From: Streptomyces griseoluteus
Lineage (GTDB): Bacteria > Actinomycetota > Actinomycetes > Streptomycetales > Streptomycetaceae
Reading direction: 5' to 3'
DNA: 64,000 bases
NCBI GenBank assembly: GCA_000717735.1
Contig: JOBE01000043.1
Coordinates: 1-64,000, forward strand
Below, piece by piece: positions 1 to 9,022 of the stretch (its first letter is position 1; each line of letters starts with the position of its first letter). The translations under genes and the position numbers were made by a program. The notes below the pieces were generated by a model, which searched no databases, was not told where the DNA came from, and saw only the letters and a list, made by a program, of their open reading frames with translations.

Positions 1-2139
1 CATGTGCGGTTCGAGGTGGGCGACGGCCGTCTTCATGACCTCGGCGGACTGGAGCACGAACGGCAGCTGCATCTGGCCGGAGCCGAACAGCTCGCCCACC
101 GTCTTCATGCCGTCGAGCAGGATCTCGTTGACGATCTCCAGGGCGGGCCGGAGCGTCAGCGCCTCGTCGAGGTCGGCCTCCAGGCCGTTCTTCTCGCCGT
201 CGACGATCCGGCGCTTCAGCCGCTCGTCCAGCGGAAGCGCGAGCAGCTCCTCGGCCTTGCCGGACTTGAGGGACTTCGCCGTCGCGCCCTCGAACATCTG
301 CAGGAAGCGCTGGAGCGGGTCGTATCCGTCGCGCCTCCGGTCGTGGATCAGGTCGAGCGCCACCGCCACCTGCTCCGGCTCCAGGCGCGCGATCGGCAGG
401 ATCTTGCTCGCGTGCACGATCGCCGAGTCCAGGCCCGCCTTCACGCACTCGTCGAGGAAGACCGAGTTGAGCACGATCCGCGCGGCCGGGTTCAGACCGA
501 AGGAGATGTTGGACAGGCCCAGCGTGGTCTGCACGTCCGGGCGGCGGCGCTTCAGCTCGCGGATCGCCTCGATCGTGGCGATGCCGTCCTTCCGCGACTC
601 CTCCTGACCTGTGCAGATCGTGAAGGTCAGGGTGTCGATCAGGATGTCCGACTCCCTGATCCCCCAGTTCCCGGTGAGGTCCTCGATGAGCCGCTCGGCG
701 ACGGCCACCTTGTGCTCGACGCTGCGGGCCTGGCCCTCCTCGTCGATGGTGAGCGCCATCAGCGCCGCGCCGTGCTCCTTCGCCAGGGCGGTGACCTGCG
801 CGAACCGGGACTCGGGGCCGTCGCCGTCCTCGTAGTTGACCGAGTTGACGACGGCCCGGCCGCCGAGCTTCTCCAGACCGGCCCGCAGGACCCCGACCTC
901 GGTGGAGTCGAGCACGATCGGGAGGGTGGAGGCGGTCGCGAAACGGCCGGCGAGCTCCGCCATGTCCGCGGTGCCGTCCCGGCCCACGTAGTCCACGCAC
1001 AGGTCGAGCATGTGCGCGCCCTCGCGGATCTGGTCGCGCGCGATCTCCACGCAGTCGTCCCAGCGGCCTTCGAGCATGGCATCGCGGAACTTCTTCGAAC
1101 CGTTCGCGTTCGTGCGCTCGCCGATCGCCATGTACGCGGTGTCCTGCCGGAACGGCACATGGCTGTACAGGGAGGACGCGCCCGGCTCCGGCACCGGCCG
1201 CCGGTCGAGGACTGCCGCGCCCCGCACCCGCTCCACGATCTCCCGCAGGTGCTCCGGGGTCGTCCCGCAGCAGCCGCCGACCAGGGCGGGGCCGTAGTCC
1301 CGTACGAACGCCTCCTGCGCGTCGGCCAGTTCGGCCGGCGACAGGGGGTAGTGGGCTCCGTCGGAGGTGAGGACCGGCAGGCCCGCGTTCGGCATGACCG
1401 AGATCGGGATCCGGGCGTGCCGCGCCAGGTGCCGCAGGTGCTCGGCCATCTCCGCCGGGCCCGTGGCGCAGTTCAGGCCGATCATGTCGATGCCCAGCGG
1501 CTCCAGGGCGGTGAGCGCCGCCCCGATCTCCGAGCCGAGCAGCATGGTGCCCGTCGTCTCCACCGTGACCTGCACGATGACCGGCAGGTCCACACCGACC
1601 CAGTCCAGGGCCCGGCGGGCGCCGATGACGGCCGCCTTCGTCTGGAGCAGGTCCTGCGAGGTCTCGATGAGGAGGGCGTCCGCGCCGCCCCGGATCAGAC
1701 CCTCCGCGTTCCGCTGGAAGGCCTCACGCAGCGGTTCGTACGTGACGTGGCCCAGGGTCGGCAGCTTCGTGCCGGGACCCATCGAGCCGAGGACCCAGCG
1801 GGGGCGCCCGTCGGCGGCCGTGTGCGCGTCCGCCGTCGTACGGGCGATCCGGGCGCCGGCCTCGGACAGCTCGTACACCTGGGACTCGATGCCGTACTCG
1901 GCGAGCGCCGCCAGGTTCGCCCCGAAGGTGTTCGTCTCGACGCAGTCCACGCCGACCGAGAAGTAGGCGTCGTGGACGGAGGCGACGATGTCGGGGCGCG
2001 TGAGGTTGAGGATCTCGTTGCAGCCTTCGAGGCCGGTGAAGTCGTCCATGCTCGGATCGGCGGCCTGGAGCATCGTGCCCATCGCCCCGTCGGCCACCAC
2101 GACCCGCGTCGCGAACTCGTCCCGCAGAGAAGGCCTCAC
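1..2139 (-). CDS. metH: Cobalamin-dependent methionine synthase, 3' end cut by window edge
   Basis: Transfers a methyl group from methyltetrahydrofolate via cobalamin to homocysteine, making methionine. 713 codons are visible of about 1,160 usual for the family. The reading order is the homocysteine-binding domain (roughly residues 10-325), the pterin-binding domain (about 340-600) and the start of the cobalamin cap domain. Zinc-ligand motifs of the homocysteine domain are visible: GLNCATGP and GGCCGTTP (near residue 288). The GTG start overlaps the adoK stop by 4 bp (GTGA), which implies translational coupling. It is the last visible gene of the SAM-regeneration set metK-adoK-metH at the end of a biosynthetic operon. 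The B12-binding and SAM-reactivation domains lie outside the window, so intactness cannot be judged. Confidence 0.95.
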   Translation of the reverse strand, partial: MRPSLRDEFATRVVVADGAMGTMLQAADPSMDDFTGLEGCNEILNLTRPDIVASVHDAYFSVGVDCVETNTFGANLAALAEYGIESQVYELSEAGARIARTTADAHTAADGRPRWVLGSMGPGTKLPTLGHVTYEPLREAFQRNAEGLIRGGADALLIETSQDLLQTKAAVIGARRALDWVGVDLPVIVQVTVETTGTMLLGSEIGAALTALEPLGIDMIGLNCATGPAEMAEHLRHLARHARIPISVMPNAGLPVLTSDGAHYPLSPAELADAQEAFVRDYGPALVGGCCGTTPEHLREIVERVRGAAVLDRRPVPEPGASSLYSHVPFRQDTAYMAIGERTNANGSKKFRDAMLEGRWDDCVEIARDQIREGAHMLDLCVDYVGRDGTADMAELAGRFATASTLPIVLDSTEVGVLRAGLEKLGGRAVVNSVNYEDGDGPESRFAQVTALAKEHGAALMALTIDEEGQARSVEHKVAVAERLIEDLTGNWGIRESDILIDTLTFTICTGQEESRKDGIATIEAIRELKRRRPDVQTTLGLSNISFGLNPAARIVLNSVFLDECVKAGLDSAIVHASKILPIARLEPEQVAVALDLIHDRRRDGYDPLQRFLQMFEGATAKSLKSGKAEELLALPLDERLKRRIVDGEKNGLEADLDEALTLRPALEIVNEILLDGMKTVGELFGSGQMQLPFVLQSAEVMKTAVAHLEPHM

Positions 2140-3119
2140 GTGAGCCCCCTCAGATGCGTGACCAGGGTCGCCGTGCAGCCCACCCCGTACGTCGTCCGGA
2201 TCCGGTCCAGGAGCGACTCCCGGTGCAGCCGGTACTCCTGCGTTCCCACGTAGTCGAGGACGGTCGCGGCGACCGCGCAGCCCAGCTGCGCCGCGCACCG
2301 CTCCGGCACGCCCCACAGCGTCCCGGCGAGGAACCCGGCCCGGAACGCGTCCCCGACCCCGGTCGGGTCGACGACGGCCGGCACCTCCAGGGCGGGCACC
2401 GCCAGCGGCTCCCGGCCCTCGCCCCGGATGCGGACGCCCGCCTCGCCGTGGGTGGTGACCCAGGTCCCGACCCGGCGCAGCACCTCCGCCTCCGACCAGC
2501 CCGACTTCTCCAGGAGCAGCGCCGTCTCGTACTCGTTGGTGAACAGGAACCTGGCCCCGTCCACCAGCTCCCGCACCTGCCCGCCGTCGAGCCGCGCGAG
2601 CTGCTGCGACGGATCGGCGGCGAAGGGAATCCCGAGGTCGCGGCAGGTGCGGGTGTGCCGGAGCATCGCCTCGGGGTCGTCCGGGGAGACCAGGACCAGT
2701 TCAAGCCGGCCGGTGCGCGCGACGACGTCCCGGAGGTCGATCTCGCGCGCCTCGGCCATCGCCCCCGCGTAGAAGGTGGCGATCTGGTTCTGGGCCCGGT
2801 CGGTCGTACAGACGAACCGGGCGGTGTGGAGCGACTCGCTGACGCGCACCGAGTCGGTGTCCACACCGTGGTCCTTCAGCCAGACCCGGTACGGCTCGAA
2901 GTCGGCGCCGACCGCGCCCACGAGGGCGGGACGCAGGCCGAGGACACCGAGTCCGAAGGCGATGTTCGCTGCCACTCCGCCACGCCTGACCTCCAGGTTG
3001 TCGGCGAGGAACGACAGGGAGACCCGGTCCAGCCGGTCGGCGAGCAGCTGCTCGCTGAACCAGCCGGGGAAGGTCATCAGATGGTCGGTCGCGATGGACC
3101 CCGTGACAGCGATGCGCAT
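2136..3119 (-). CDS. adoK: Adenosine kinase, PfkB family
   Basis: Phosphorylates adenosine to AMP. In the SAM cycle this removes the adenosine released from S-adenosylhomocysteine and pulls SAH hydrolysis forward. The 327-residue protein opens with TGSIATDHLM and carries FAADPSQQLARL and the catalytic PfkB signature DPTGVGDAFRAG. These closely match what I remember of mycobacterial AdoK, so the call is more specific than a generic sugar kinase. It starts one base after the metK stop and overlaps metH by 4 bp. That arrangement fits co-expression with metK and metH. SAH hydrolase and methylenetetrahydrofolate reductase, the missing members of the cycle, are not in the window and could lie to the left. 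Confidence 0.9.
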   Translation of the reverse strand: MRIAVTGSIATDHLMTFPGWFSEQLLADRLDRVSLSFLADNLEVRRGGVAANIAFGLGVLGLRPALVGAVGADFEPYRVWLKDHGVDTDSVRVSESLHTARFVCTTDRAQNQIATFYAGAMAEAREIDLRDVVARTGRLELVLVSPDDPEAMLRHTRTCRDLGIPFAADPSQQLARLDGGQVRELVDGARFLFTNEYETALLLEKSGWSEAEVLRRVGTWVTTHGEAGVRIRGEGREPLAVPALEVPAVVDPTGVGDAFRAGFLAGTLWGVPERCAAQLGCAVAATVLDYVGTQEYRLHRESLLDRIRTTYGVGCTATLVTHLRGLT

Positions 3120-3120
3120 G

Positions 3121-4329
3121 TCAGGCCCCCACGGCCTTCTTCAGGGCCTCCACGCGGTCCGTGCGCTCCCAGGTGAACTCGGGGAGCTCGCGGCCGAAGT
3201 GGCCGTACGCCGCCGTCTTCGCGTAGATGGGCCGCTTGAGGTCCAGGTCGCGGATGATCGCGGCCGGCCGCAGGTCGAAGACCGCGCTGACGGCCTCCTG
3301 GATCCTCTCGTCCGGGAGGGTGCCGGTGCCGAAGGTCTCCACGAAGAGACCGACCGGCTCGGCCTTGCCGATCGCGTACGCCACCTGCACCTCGCAGCGG
3401 CGGGCGAGACCGGCCGCGACGACGTTCTTCGCGACCCAGCGCATCGCGTACGCCGCCGAGCGGTCCACCTTCGACGGGTCCTTGCCGGAGAAGGCGCCGC
3501 CGCCGTGCCGGGCCATCCCGCCGTACGTGTCGATGATGATCTTCCGGCCGGTGAGTCCCGCGTCGCCCATCGGGCCGCCGACCTCGAAGCGCCCGGTCGG
3601 GTTCACCAGGAGCCGGTAGCCGTCGGACTCCAGGCTGACGCCCTCCTCGACCAGCTCCTTGAGGACGTGCTCGACGACGTACTCGCGCACGTCCGGGGTG
3701 AGCAGGCCCTCGACGGAGATGTCGGCGGCGTGCTGCGAGGAGACGACCACCGTGTCGAGGCGGACCGGGCGGTCCCCGTCGTACTCGATGGTGACCTGCG
3801 TCTTGCCGTCGGGCCGCAGGTACGGCACGGTGCCGCATTTGCGGACCTCGGTCAGCCGGCGCGAGAGCCGGTGGGCGAGCGCGATCGGCAGGGGCATCAG
3901 CTCGGCCGTGTCGTCGCAGGCGTAGCCGAACATCAGGCCCTGGTCACCGGCGCCCTGCGCGTCGAGCTCGTCGCCCGCGCCCTCGACCCGGGACTCGTAC
4001 GCCGTGTCGACGCCCTGCGCGATGTCCGGCGACTGCGCGCCGATGGACACCGAGACGCCGCACGAGGCGCCGTCGAAGCCCTTCGCGGAGGAGTCGTAGC
4101 CGATGTCGAGGACGGCCTCGCGCACCAGCTTCGCTATCGGCGCGTACGCCGTCGTGGTGACCTCGCCGGCGATGTGCACGAGACCCGTGGTGATCAGGGT
4201 CTCCACCGCGACCCGCGAGGACGGGTCCTCGGCGAGGAGCGCGTCGAGGATGGTGTCGCTGATCCGGTCGGCGATCTTGTCGGGGTGTCCCTCGGTCACC
4301 GACTCCGAGGTGAAGAGGCGGCGGCTCAT
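3121..4329 (-). CDS. metK: S-adenosylmethionine synthetase
   Basis: Makes SAM from methionine and ATP. The 402-residue protein has the family signatures GHPDKIAD at the N-terminus, [12 protein letters not shown] (ATP-binding) in the middle third, and [19 protein letters not shown] (P-loop-like) in the C-terminal part. Its length is normal. The ATG overlaps the stop of the ACP gene by 4 bp, so translation is coupled to the carrier-protein gene. Streptomyces usually has a housekeeping metK elsewhere; this copy sits inside a biosynthetic operon with two methyltransferase genes, so I infer a pathway-dedicated second copy. Confidence 0.95.
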   Translation of the reverse strand: MSRRLFTSESVTEGHPDKIADRISDTILDALLAEDPSSRVAVETLITTGLVHIAGEVTTTAYAPIAKLVREAVLDIGYDSSAKGFDGASCGVSVSIGAQSPDIAQGVDTAYESRVEGAGDELDAQGAGDQGLMFGYACDDTAELMPLPIALAHRLSRRLTEVRKCGTVPYLRPDGKTQVTIEYDGDRPVRLDTVVVSSQHAADISVEGLLTPDVREYVVEHVLKELVEEGVSLESDGYRLLVNPTGRFEVGGPMGDAGLTGRKIIIDTYGGMARHGGGAFSGKDPSKVDRSAAYAMRWVAKNVVAAGLARRCEVQVAYAIGKAEPVGLFVETFGTGTLPDERIQEAVSAVFDLRPAAIIRDLDLKRPIYAKTAAYGHFGRELPEFTWERTDRVEALKKAVGA

Positions 4330-4589
4330 GCCTGGACCTCCACCGGGGCCTGCGCCCCGGCCTTGAAGAAGTGCTGCTCGATGGCGCCGAGGGTGCGGAT
4401 GGACTCGACCTCCAGGGTCTCCATCTGGATGGCGGTGCCGCTCTCCTGCTCCAGCAGGAAGACGAACTCGACGAAGGACAGCGAGTCGATGAGCCGGTTC
4501 TCGATCAGGTCGAGGTCGGAGGCGATGTCCTCGCGCTCCGGGTGACGCTCGAGGATCCAGTTCTTCACCGTCTGCAGGCCGTCGGCCAT
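4326..4589 (-). CDS. Free-standing acyl/aminoacyl carrier protein
   Basis: An 87-residue carrier protein. The phosphopantetheine attachment serine is in the motif [10 protein letters not shown], with the expected amphipathic helix following it. A good ribosome site (AAAGGAG) precedes the ATG. It lies next to its likely activating enzyme (AcpS-type transferase) and an amino acid:carrier-protein ligase. I therefore infer that it carries an aminoacyl thioester rather than a fatty acyl chain. The gene overlaps metK by 4 bp. The sequence does not show which amino acid is loaded. Confidence 0.85.
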   Translation of the reverse strand: MADGLQTVKNWILERHPEREDIASDLDLIENRLIDSLSFVEFVFLLEQESGTAIQMETLEVESIRTLGAIEQHFFKAGAQAPVEVQA

Positions 4590-4608
4590 GGTTGCTCTCC
4601 TTTAGCTG

Positions 4609-5046
4609 CTACTGAATGGGGGTTACGGGGGCGATGATCGGGGCGGCCACCGCCACCGCGTAGTCCACGTCGTGGCTGATCGACACGGTGATCTCGGTGA
4701 TGCCGGACTCCGCGGCCATCTCGGCGGCGGACCGGTGCAGCTCCACGAGCGGCCAGCCGCCCTCGGAGCGCCGCACCACGATGTCCGGCCAGGGCAGGAA
4801 CCTGCCCCTGACCCGTAAGGTCTTGAAGGCCGCCTCCTTGGCCGCGATCCGCCCGCACAGGCTCAGTACGTCGAGCCCGGAGGAGGTGCGGCAGTCGGCG
4901 AGCTCGCCGGGGGTGAGCATCCGCTCGAAGAACTGCTCCCCGTACTGGGCGAGGAGCCTGCGGACACGGTTGACGGACACGATGTCCATGCCGAGGTTCG
5001 CCCACCCCAGGCCGCCCGCCGGCGGGGCGGCGGGACGGGCCGGCAC
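4609..5046 (-). CDS. AcpS-type holo-ACP synthase (phosphopantetheinyl transferase)
   Basis: Transfers 4'-phosphopantetheine from CoA to the serine of a carrier protein. The 145-residue protein has the AcpS hallmarks LGMDIVSV near the N-terminus (Mg/CoA-binding Asp) and GRIAAKEAAFKTL (the KEA motif with its glutamate). The GTG start lies one base after the preceding ligase gene. A shorter start at the internal ATG (about 4989) would cut the first beta-strand, so the longer form is preferred. A dedicated AcpS within the operon points to activation of the ACP encoded next to it. It diverges somewhat from housekeeping AcpS, as expected for a pathway-specific copy. Confidence 0.85.
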   Translation of the reverse strand: MPARPAAPPAGGLGWANLGMDIVSVNRVRRLLAQYGEQFFERMLTPGELADCRTSSGLDVLSLCGRIAAKEAAFKTLRVRGRFLPWPDIVVRRSEGGWPLVELHRSAAEMAAESGITEITVSISHDVDYAVAVAAPIIAPVTPIQ

Positions 5047-5047
5047 G

Positions 5048-5947
5048 TCAGATCACCGGCCCGGCCGCGCCACTCGCATCGGCCCGCATGCGGGCGTTCG
5101 CGTCGAGCACCGCCTGGCGGGCGGACTCCCAGCTGCCGTGGCGCCGGGTCAGTGCGGACAGCCATCGCTCCAGGCCGAAGGCGACACAGCTGGTGAAGGC
5201 CGGTCCGCCGGTGGACTCCAGGGTGATGTCGCAGCGGTCGCCGAAGAAGTTCCGGTGCGTGTTGACCGAGGCGATGGCCAGGTCCTCGTACAGGAACTCG
5301 TACTTCACCGGGGTGAGCCGCTGGAGGAGCGCCTTCGAGCCGCCCTTGTCGAAGAACGGGTCGCAGGCGGCCTCCTTGTGCAGCGGCAGGTCGAGCGCCG
5401 CGGCGAAGGCGTGGATGCGGGCGGTGAAGTCGGCGAGGTGCGTCTCGGCGTGCTCACGGCTGCCGATGGCGACGACCTCGCGCATCCGGAAGCCGAGCTG
5501 GCGCCGCATGCCCTCGTAGTGGGTCTCCTTGCGGAAGCACCAGGAGCAGATCGTGACGAGGGTGTCGTCGGCGACCTGGGTGCCCTGGTGGTCGAGGTAG
5601 ACGGCGTAACAGGACGCGGAGGGAAGTCCGAGCGCGGCCGGTTCGAGTGCGGCGGCGGGCCAGCGCCCGTGCTCGCCGTCGAAGGGCGCGGCGAGGCGGC
5701 CCTCCAGGTCGAGCGGGGCGGCGAGGACGGCCTGATGGGGGAAGTTGTCGTAGTAGTCGAGCTTCGCCAGGTCGGCGGCCGGCAGGAGCGGGGGCATGGT
5801 CATCGGGCGGGCGCCCGCGGTCACTCCCCAGCTCTCGAAGGTGTCGTCGAGGAGCCGCAGCAGGCGGGTCCCCTCCGGGCCGAGCGAGGGCAGGCCCCTC
5901 GCCTGCCCCTGGGCTGCCCCGGCGCTCGCGGGGGTCGTCACGGTCAT
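5048..5947 (-). CDS. Class II aaRS-like amino acid:[carrier protein] ligase
   Basis: Probably adenylates an amino acid and transfers it to the phosphopantetheine arm of a carrier protein, not to tRNA. The 299-residue protein has class II synthetase catalytic motifs: motif 2-like CFRKETHYEGMRRQ and motif 3-like GLERW. Cys in SASCYAVY, a Glu near motif 2 and Cys in TSCVAFGLERW could form the Zn site typical of atypical SerRS and the Bll0957-type ligases. It has no N-terminal coiled-coil tRNA-binding arm, and its length fits the tRNA-independent ligases. The ATG at 5947 follows GAGAGGTGA. Neighbours ACP and AcpS are the expected partners. Homologues of known function load Gly, Ala or Ser-like small amino acids. 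The specificity here is unknown. Confidence 0.8.
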   Translation of the reverse strand: MTVTTPASAGAAQGQARGLPSLGPEGTRLLRLLDDTFESWGVTAGARPMTMPPLLPAADLAKLDYYDNFPHQAVLAAPLDLEGRLAAPFDGEHGRWPAAALEPAALGLPSASCYAVYLDHQGTQVADDTLVTICSWCFRKETHYEGMRRQLGFRMREVVAIGSREHAETHLADFTARIHAFAAALDLPLHKEAACDPFFDKGGSKALLQRLTPVKYEFLYEDLAIASVNTHRNFFGDRCDITLESTGGPAFTSCVAFGLERWLSALTRRHGSWESARQAVLDANARMRADASGAAGPVI

Positions 5948-6006
5948 GGTGGCTTCACCTCTCGGGTGGGAGGTCTCGGGCCTGGCTGACAGGCCCCGGG
6001 GCGCGC

Positions 6007-6900
6007 TCAGACGACGGGCAGGGTGTCGTCGGAGAAGATCCCGGTCTTCAGGAAGAAGGAGAGCGGCTTGCGGATCGCCTTGCGCTCGTGGGCGCGGCGG
6101 TTCGGGTCGGCGACCAGCGCGTTGCGCAGGGCCAGCGGGTCGGGGATGCCGGCGTCGCGGTACACGTGGGGGTTGTAGAGCGAGTTGGTGCTGTAGACGA
6201 CGTACCGCTTGAGGTACGCCTCGACCTCGCGGACCCGCTCGGCGCTGACCGCCTGGCACATCCGGCCGTACAGGAGGGAGACCAGCTCGCGCCCGAAGGC
6301 GATGTGGCGGGACTCGTCCTGGTGGTGGATGCGGTTGACCTCGCGGATGGTGTGGCAGAGGGAGGTGTCCTTCGCCATCCGGGAGTTGTAGTGGTCGACG
6401 AGCTCCTCGAAGAAGAGGATTCGGGTGAAGACGAGGAAGTTCTCGACCTCCGGCTCCCAGGCCGCGTCGGCGCGCATCGCGGTGGAGCCGTAGATCTTGT
6501 GGCCGTAGCGGCGGCAGAACTCGGAGAAGAACCACATGTGTTCGTTCTCCTCACCGATGAAGTGGTGGAAGAAGTCCGAGGGGACCTCGAAGCCGGGCAT
6601 GTGGATGCGGCCTACGACCTCGATGAGCAGCTCGCGGATGCCGTGCACGTTCAGGCTGTAGAAGTTGATGGACTCCCACTTCGACAGGCGCTGAAGCGTT
6701 TCTTCCCCGAGGGTGTCGTAGTGCTCGGTGCCGTAGACGGTGAGCAGTTCCGGCGTCATCCAGAAGCAGTTCTCCTCCAGCGTCTCGGGCCACTGGAAGG
6801 TCTGGTACGGGTTGTAGTAGTCCTCGACGGAGCGCTCGCTGAGCCGCTCCAGGACCTCCATGAACCGGTCGGTCACGGGCAGGGGGGCGGTCACGCCCAT
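6007..6900 (-). CDS. AurF-like diiron N-oxygenase
   Basis: Predicted non-haem diiron oxygenase of the p-aminobenzoate N-oxygenase (AurF/CmlI) family. It would oxidise an amine to hydroxylamine, nitroso or nitro. The 297-residue, helix-rich protein shows the ferritin-like iron ligands in order: a Glu in the first helix, EENEHMWFF (ExxH), FFEELVDH, and IHHQDESRH (the H...ExxH pair diagnostic for AurF). Length matches the family. GAGGAG precedes the ATG. Its position between a methyltransferase and the amino acid:carrier-protein ligase suggests that it acts on a carrier-bound or released amino acid. CmlI is a precedent for carrier-bound oxidation. An alternative role is C-H hydroxylation by a ferritin-like fold. 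Confidence 0.8.
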   Translation of the reverse strand: MGVTAPLPVTDRFMEVLERLSERSVEDYYNPYQTFQWPETLEENCFWMTPELLTVYGTEHYDTLGEETLQRLSKWESINFYSLNVHGIRELLIEVVGRIHMPGFEVPSDFFHHFIGEENEHMWFFSEFCRRYGHKIYGSTAMRADAAWEPEVENFLVFTRILFFEELVDHYNSRMAKDTSLCHTIREVNRIHHQDESRHIAFGRELVSLLYGRMCQAVSAERVREVEAYLKRYVVYSTNSLYNPHVYRDAGIPDPLALRNALVADPNRRAHERKAIRKPLSFFLKTGIFSDDTLPVV

Positions 6901-6964
6901 GGTCGTGGCTCCTCTTTTTTTGGGGCTCGGTTCGCCGGCGCAGGGGGATCGGGCCCCGGTGGCT

Positions 6965-8008
6965 TCAGGGACGGACTTCGTAGACCGCGTTCACGGGGGT
7001 CTCCGTCGCGCGCCGCCAGCGGGTGAAGCCGGCCTCCTCCGCGATGGCCCGGAAGGCCTTCTCGCCGGAGTGGTTGCCGAGCGCGTGCGGGCCGCGCTGG
7101 GCGACCGCGACGGGCAGGCACATCACGGCGGACAGGGCCATGAACATGCGGGCGGCGGGCGTCTGGGCGTCGACGTCCTGCGGGGAGACGTTCGACTCGA
7201 CGAGCATCCAGGTGCCGTCCGCGTCGAGCGACTTGTGGACGTGCTGCGCGGCGGCGACGGGGTCACCCATGTCGTGCAGGGCGTTGAAGAAGCACACCAG
7301 GTCGTAGCCGGAGCCCGGGTAGTCGTCGGCCGAGGCGACCTCGAAGACGACCCGGTCGGAGAGACCGGCCTCCTCGGCGAGCTCCCGCGCGAGGGAGATG
7401 GCCTCCTCCGAGTAGTCGAAGCCGTGCACGGTGGCCTGCGGGAAGGCCTTCGCGATGAGGAGGGTGGTGTGGCCGACACCGCAGCCGACGTCGGCGACCG
7501 TGCCGCCGGCGGCGAGCTTGTCGGTGACCTGGTGGAGGGCGGGCAGCCAGTCCGGGACGAGCTTGTGCTCGTACGTCGGCTGGAAGAAGGAGCCCATGCC
7601 GGTGTCGAGGGCCGCGTCGTGCTCGGCCCAGCCGACGCCGTCTCCGGTGCGGTACGCCTCGACGAGCAGGTCCTCGGTGGCGTACAGCGCCTTGAGGGCG
7701 GTGAAGAACCCGGCGGCGTACGTGACGGCCTTCGGGTCGGCGAGTACCTCGACGTGGTCGGCGGGGAGCGTGTACGTGAGGGAGCTGGGGTGGCGTTCCA
7801 CGTACCCGGCGGAGAGCTGGGCGTGCAGCCACTCCTCGATGTACCGCTCGTCGGTGCCGGTCCTCTCGGCGAGCTGCGCGGCGGTCAGGGGGCCGTCGGC
7901 CGCGAGCGCCTTGTACAGGCCGAGGCGCTCGCCGAGGGCGACGGTCAGGCCGCGGACGGCCGCGCCCGCGTCGGTGATGACCCTCTGGTGGAAGTCGTGG
8001 GCGCTCAT
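6965..8008 (-). CDS. SAM-dependent methyltransferase with N-terminal winged helix
   Basis: A 347-residue class I methyltransferase. The N-terminal part (about residues 15-85: LYKALAADGPLTAAQLAERTG) is the dimerisation winged-helix domain typical of O-methyltransferases. Motif I is VADVGCGVGHTT near residue 175, followed by FDYSEEAISLARE as the acidic SAM-ribose loop. The ATG at 8008 is fixed by AGGAGG seven bases upstream. It lies within the unidirectional operon between the second methyltransferase and the N-oxygenase gene. The substrate (O, N or C) cannot be told. It is one of two likely consumers of the SAM made by the downstream metK set. Confidence 0.85.
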   Translation of the reverse strand: MSAHDFHQRVITDAGAAVRGLTVALGERLGLYKALAADGPLTAAQLAERTGTDERYIEEWLHAQLSAGYVERHPSSLTYTLPADHVEVLADPKAVTYAAGFFTALKALYATEDLLVEAYRTGDGVGWAEHDAALDTGMGSFFQPTYEHKLVPDWLPALHQVTDKLAAGGTVADVGCGVGHTTLLIAKAFPQATVHGFDYSEEAISLARELAEEAGLSDRVVFEVASADDYPGSGYDLVCFFNALHDMGDPVAAAQHVHKSLDADGTWMLVESNVSPQDVDAQTPAARMFMALSAVMCLPVAVAQRGPHALGNHSGEKAFRAIAEEAGFTRWRRATETPVNAVYEVRP

Positions 8009-8090
8009 GCCGCCGCCTCCTGTCGATGGGTGGGCAGGTCGCAAGTACTGTGCTGACCCGGGGGACGACCCCCGGACCCCCGGCGGGCGG

Positions 8091-8942
8091 TCACGCGGCC
8101 ACCCCCGAGTCGACACCGGTCGCACCCGGCAGGTCGCAGGTGAAGAGGAACGAGCGGGGCACGCGGGGGACGTTCCGGGCCGGCACCGGGTAGGGCCAGC
8201 GGTCGAAGTCGGCGCCCGGCTCACCGGGCTGCCTGACCTCCCGTACGTCCCAGCCGCAGTCGGCGAGCAGCGCCTCGGGCTCCTCCGTGCCGAAGAGCCA
8301 GGGGTTGCCGTCCTCCTTGAGCGCGCTCATGAAGGTGCGGGCGAGCGGGTTCTCCAGGGCGGACTTCGAGATGACGTCGCCGAGCAGCACGGAGCCGGCG
8401 GCGGCGTGCGCGGAGAGCGTGGAGATGAGGGTCCGTACGGCCTGCTCGGGCAGGAAGAACAGCAGGCCCTCGACGACCCACAGGACGGGCTCCTCGCTCT
8501 TCCAGCCCGCCTCCTTGAGGGGGCCGGTCCAGTCCTGGGTGAGGTCGACGGGGACGGTGGTCCGGGTGCGGCCGGCGGGCTGCGGCTCGTCCTTCAGCAT
8601 CTCGGCCTTGGCCTCCAGGAGGGCCGGGCGGTCGAGCTCGTAGACGGTGACGCCGTCGGGCCAGGGCAGCCGGAAGAAGCGGGTGTCCATGCCGGCGGCG
8701 AGGAAGACGACCTGGCGGATGCCCCGCTCCTCCACGGCCCGGACGATCGCCCGGTCGAGGTAGGTGGTGCGGATGGCGAGGAACGGCACGATGCCGCCGC
8801 CGTCGTAGCGGTCGAGCAGCTCGAAGCCGATCTCGTCGGCGACGGTGCGCGCGTAGGGATCGGCGAACAGCCGGTCCTCGCGCTCGGTCTCCAGGGCGCG
8901 CGCGGCGGCGGTCCACTGGGCGGTGCGGGATACGGCCTCCAC
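8091..8942 (-). CDS. SAM-dependent methyltransferase, leucine carboxyl methyltransferase-like (TIGR00027 type)
   Basis: A 283-residue protein of the LCMT-like family common in actinobacteria. It has the family signature FLAAGMDTRFFRLPWP in its first third and the N-terminal SRTAQWTAAARALETER segment. The GTG start follows a purine-rich AAGGGGGA site. Many members methylate carboxylates or hydroxyls in specialised metabolites, so methyl-ester formation is a reasonable inference. The gap to the upstream maoC gene contains a strong hairpin (8997-9022). The downstream O-methyltransferase starts after an 82-bp spacer. Confidence 0.8.
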   Translation of the reverse strand: MEAVSRTAQWTAAARALETEREDRLFADPYARTVADEIGFELLDRYDGGGIVPFLAIRTTYLDRAIVRAVEERGIRQVVFLAAGMDTRFFRLPWPDGVTVYELDRPALLEAKAEMLKDEPQPAGRTRTTVPVDLTQDWTGPLKEAGWKSEEPVLWVVEGLLFFLPEQAVRTLISTLSAHAAAGSVLLGDVISKSALENPLARTFMSALKEDGNPWLFGTEEPEALLADCGWDVREVRQPGEPGADFDRWPYPVPARNVPRVPRSFLFTCDLPGATGVDSGVAA

Positions 8943-8996
8943 AGGAGGTCCCCCTTCGGTTTGGTTTCCGGTGATACGGACGGCCGTGTTCAGGGG

Positions 8997-9022
8997 CCTG
9001 ACGGAAGGACGGTTCCGTCAGG
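8997..9022 (-). other. Intercistronic hairpin overlapping the maoC-like stop codon
   Basis: A perfect 10-bp stem (CCTGACGGAA / TTCCGTCAGG) with a 6-nt loop spans the stop codon of the maoC-like gene and the start of the spacer before the methyltransferase gene. It has no T-tract. I read it as a possible RNA-processing, stabilising or partial-attenuation element between the first and second genes of the operon. Confidence 0.5.

Noticed and set aside
4..2253. Long plus-strand open frame opposite metH (about 749 codons)
   Set aside because: It is antisense to a clear MetH with zinc motifs. Long antisense frames are a GC-content effect here, and the translation is low-complexity Arg/Val/Gly-rich with no domain.
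4609..5046. Naming the region-1 cluster as valanimycin, azodyrecin or another azoxy pathway
   Set aside because: Shared features are limited to a SerRS-like enzyme and N-oxidation. The gene set differs and I cannot compare sequences here.
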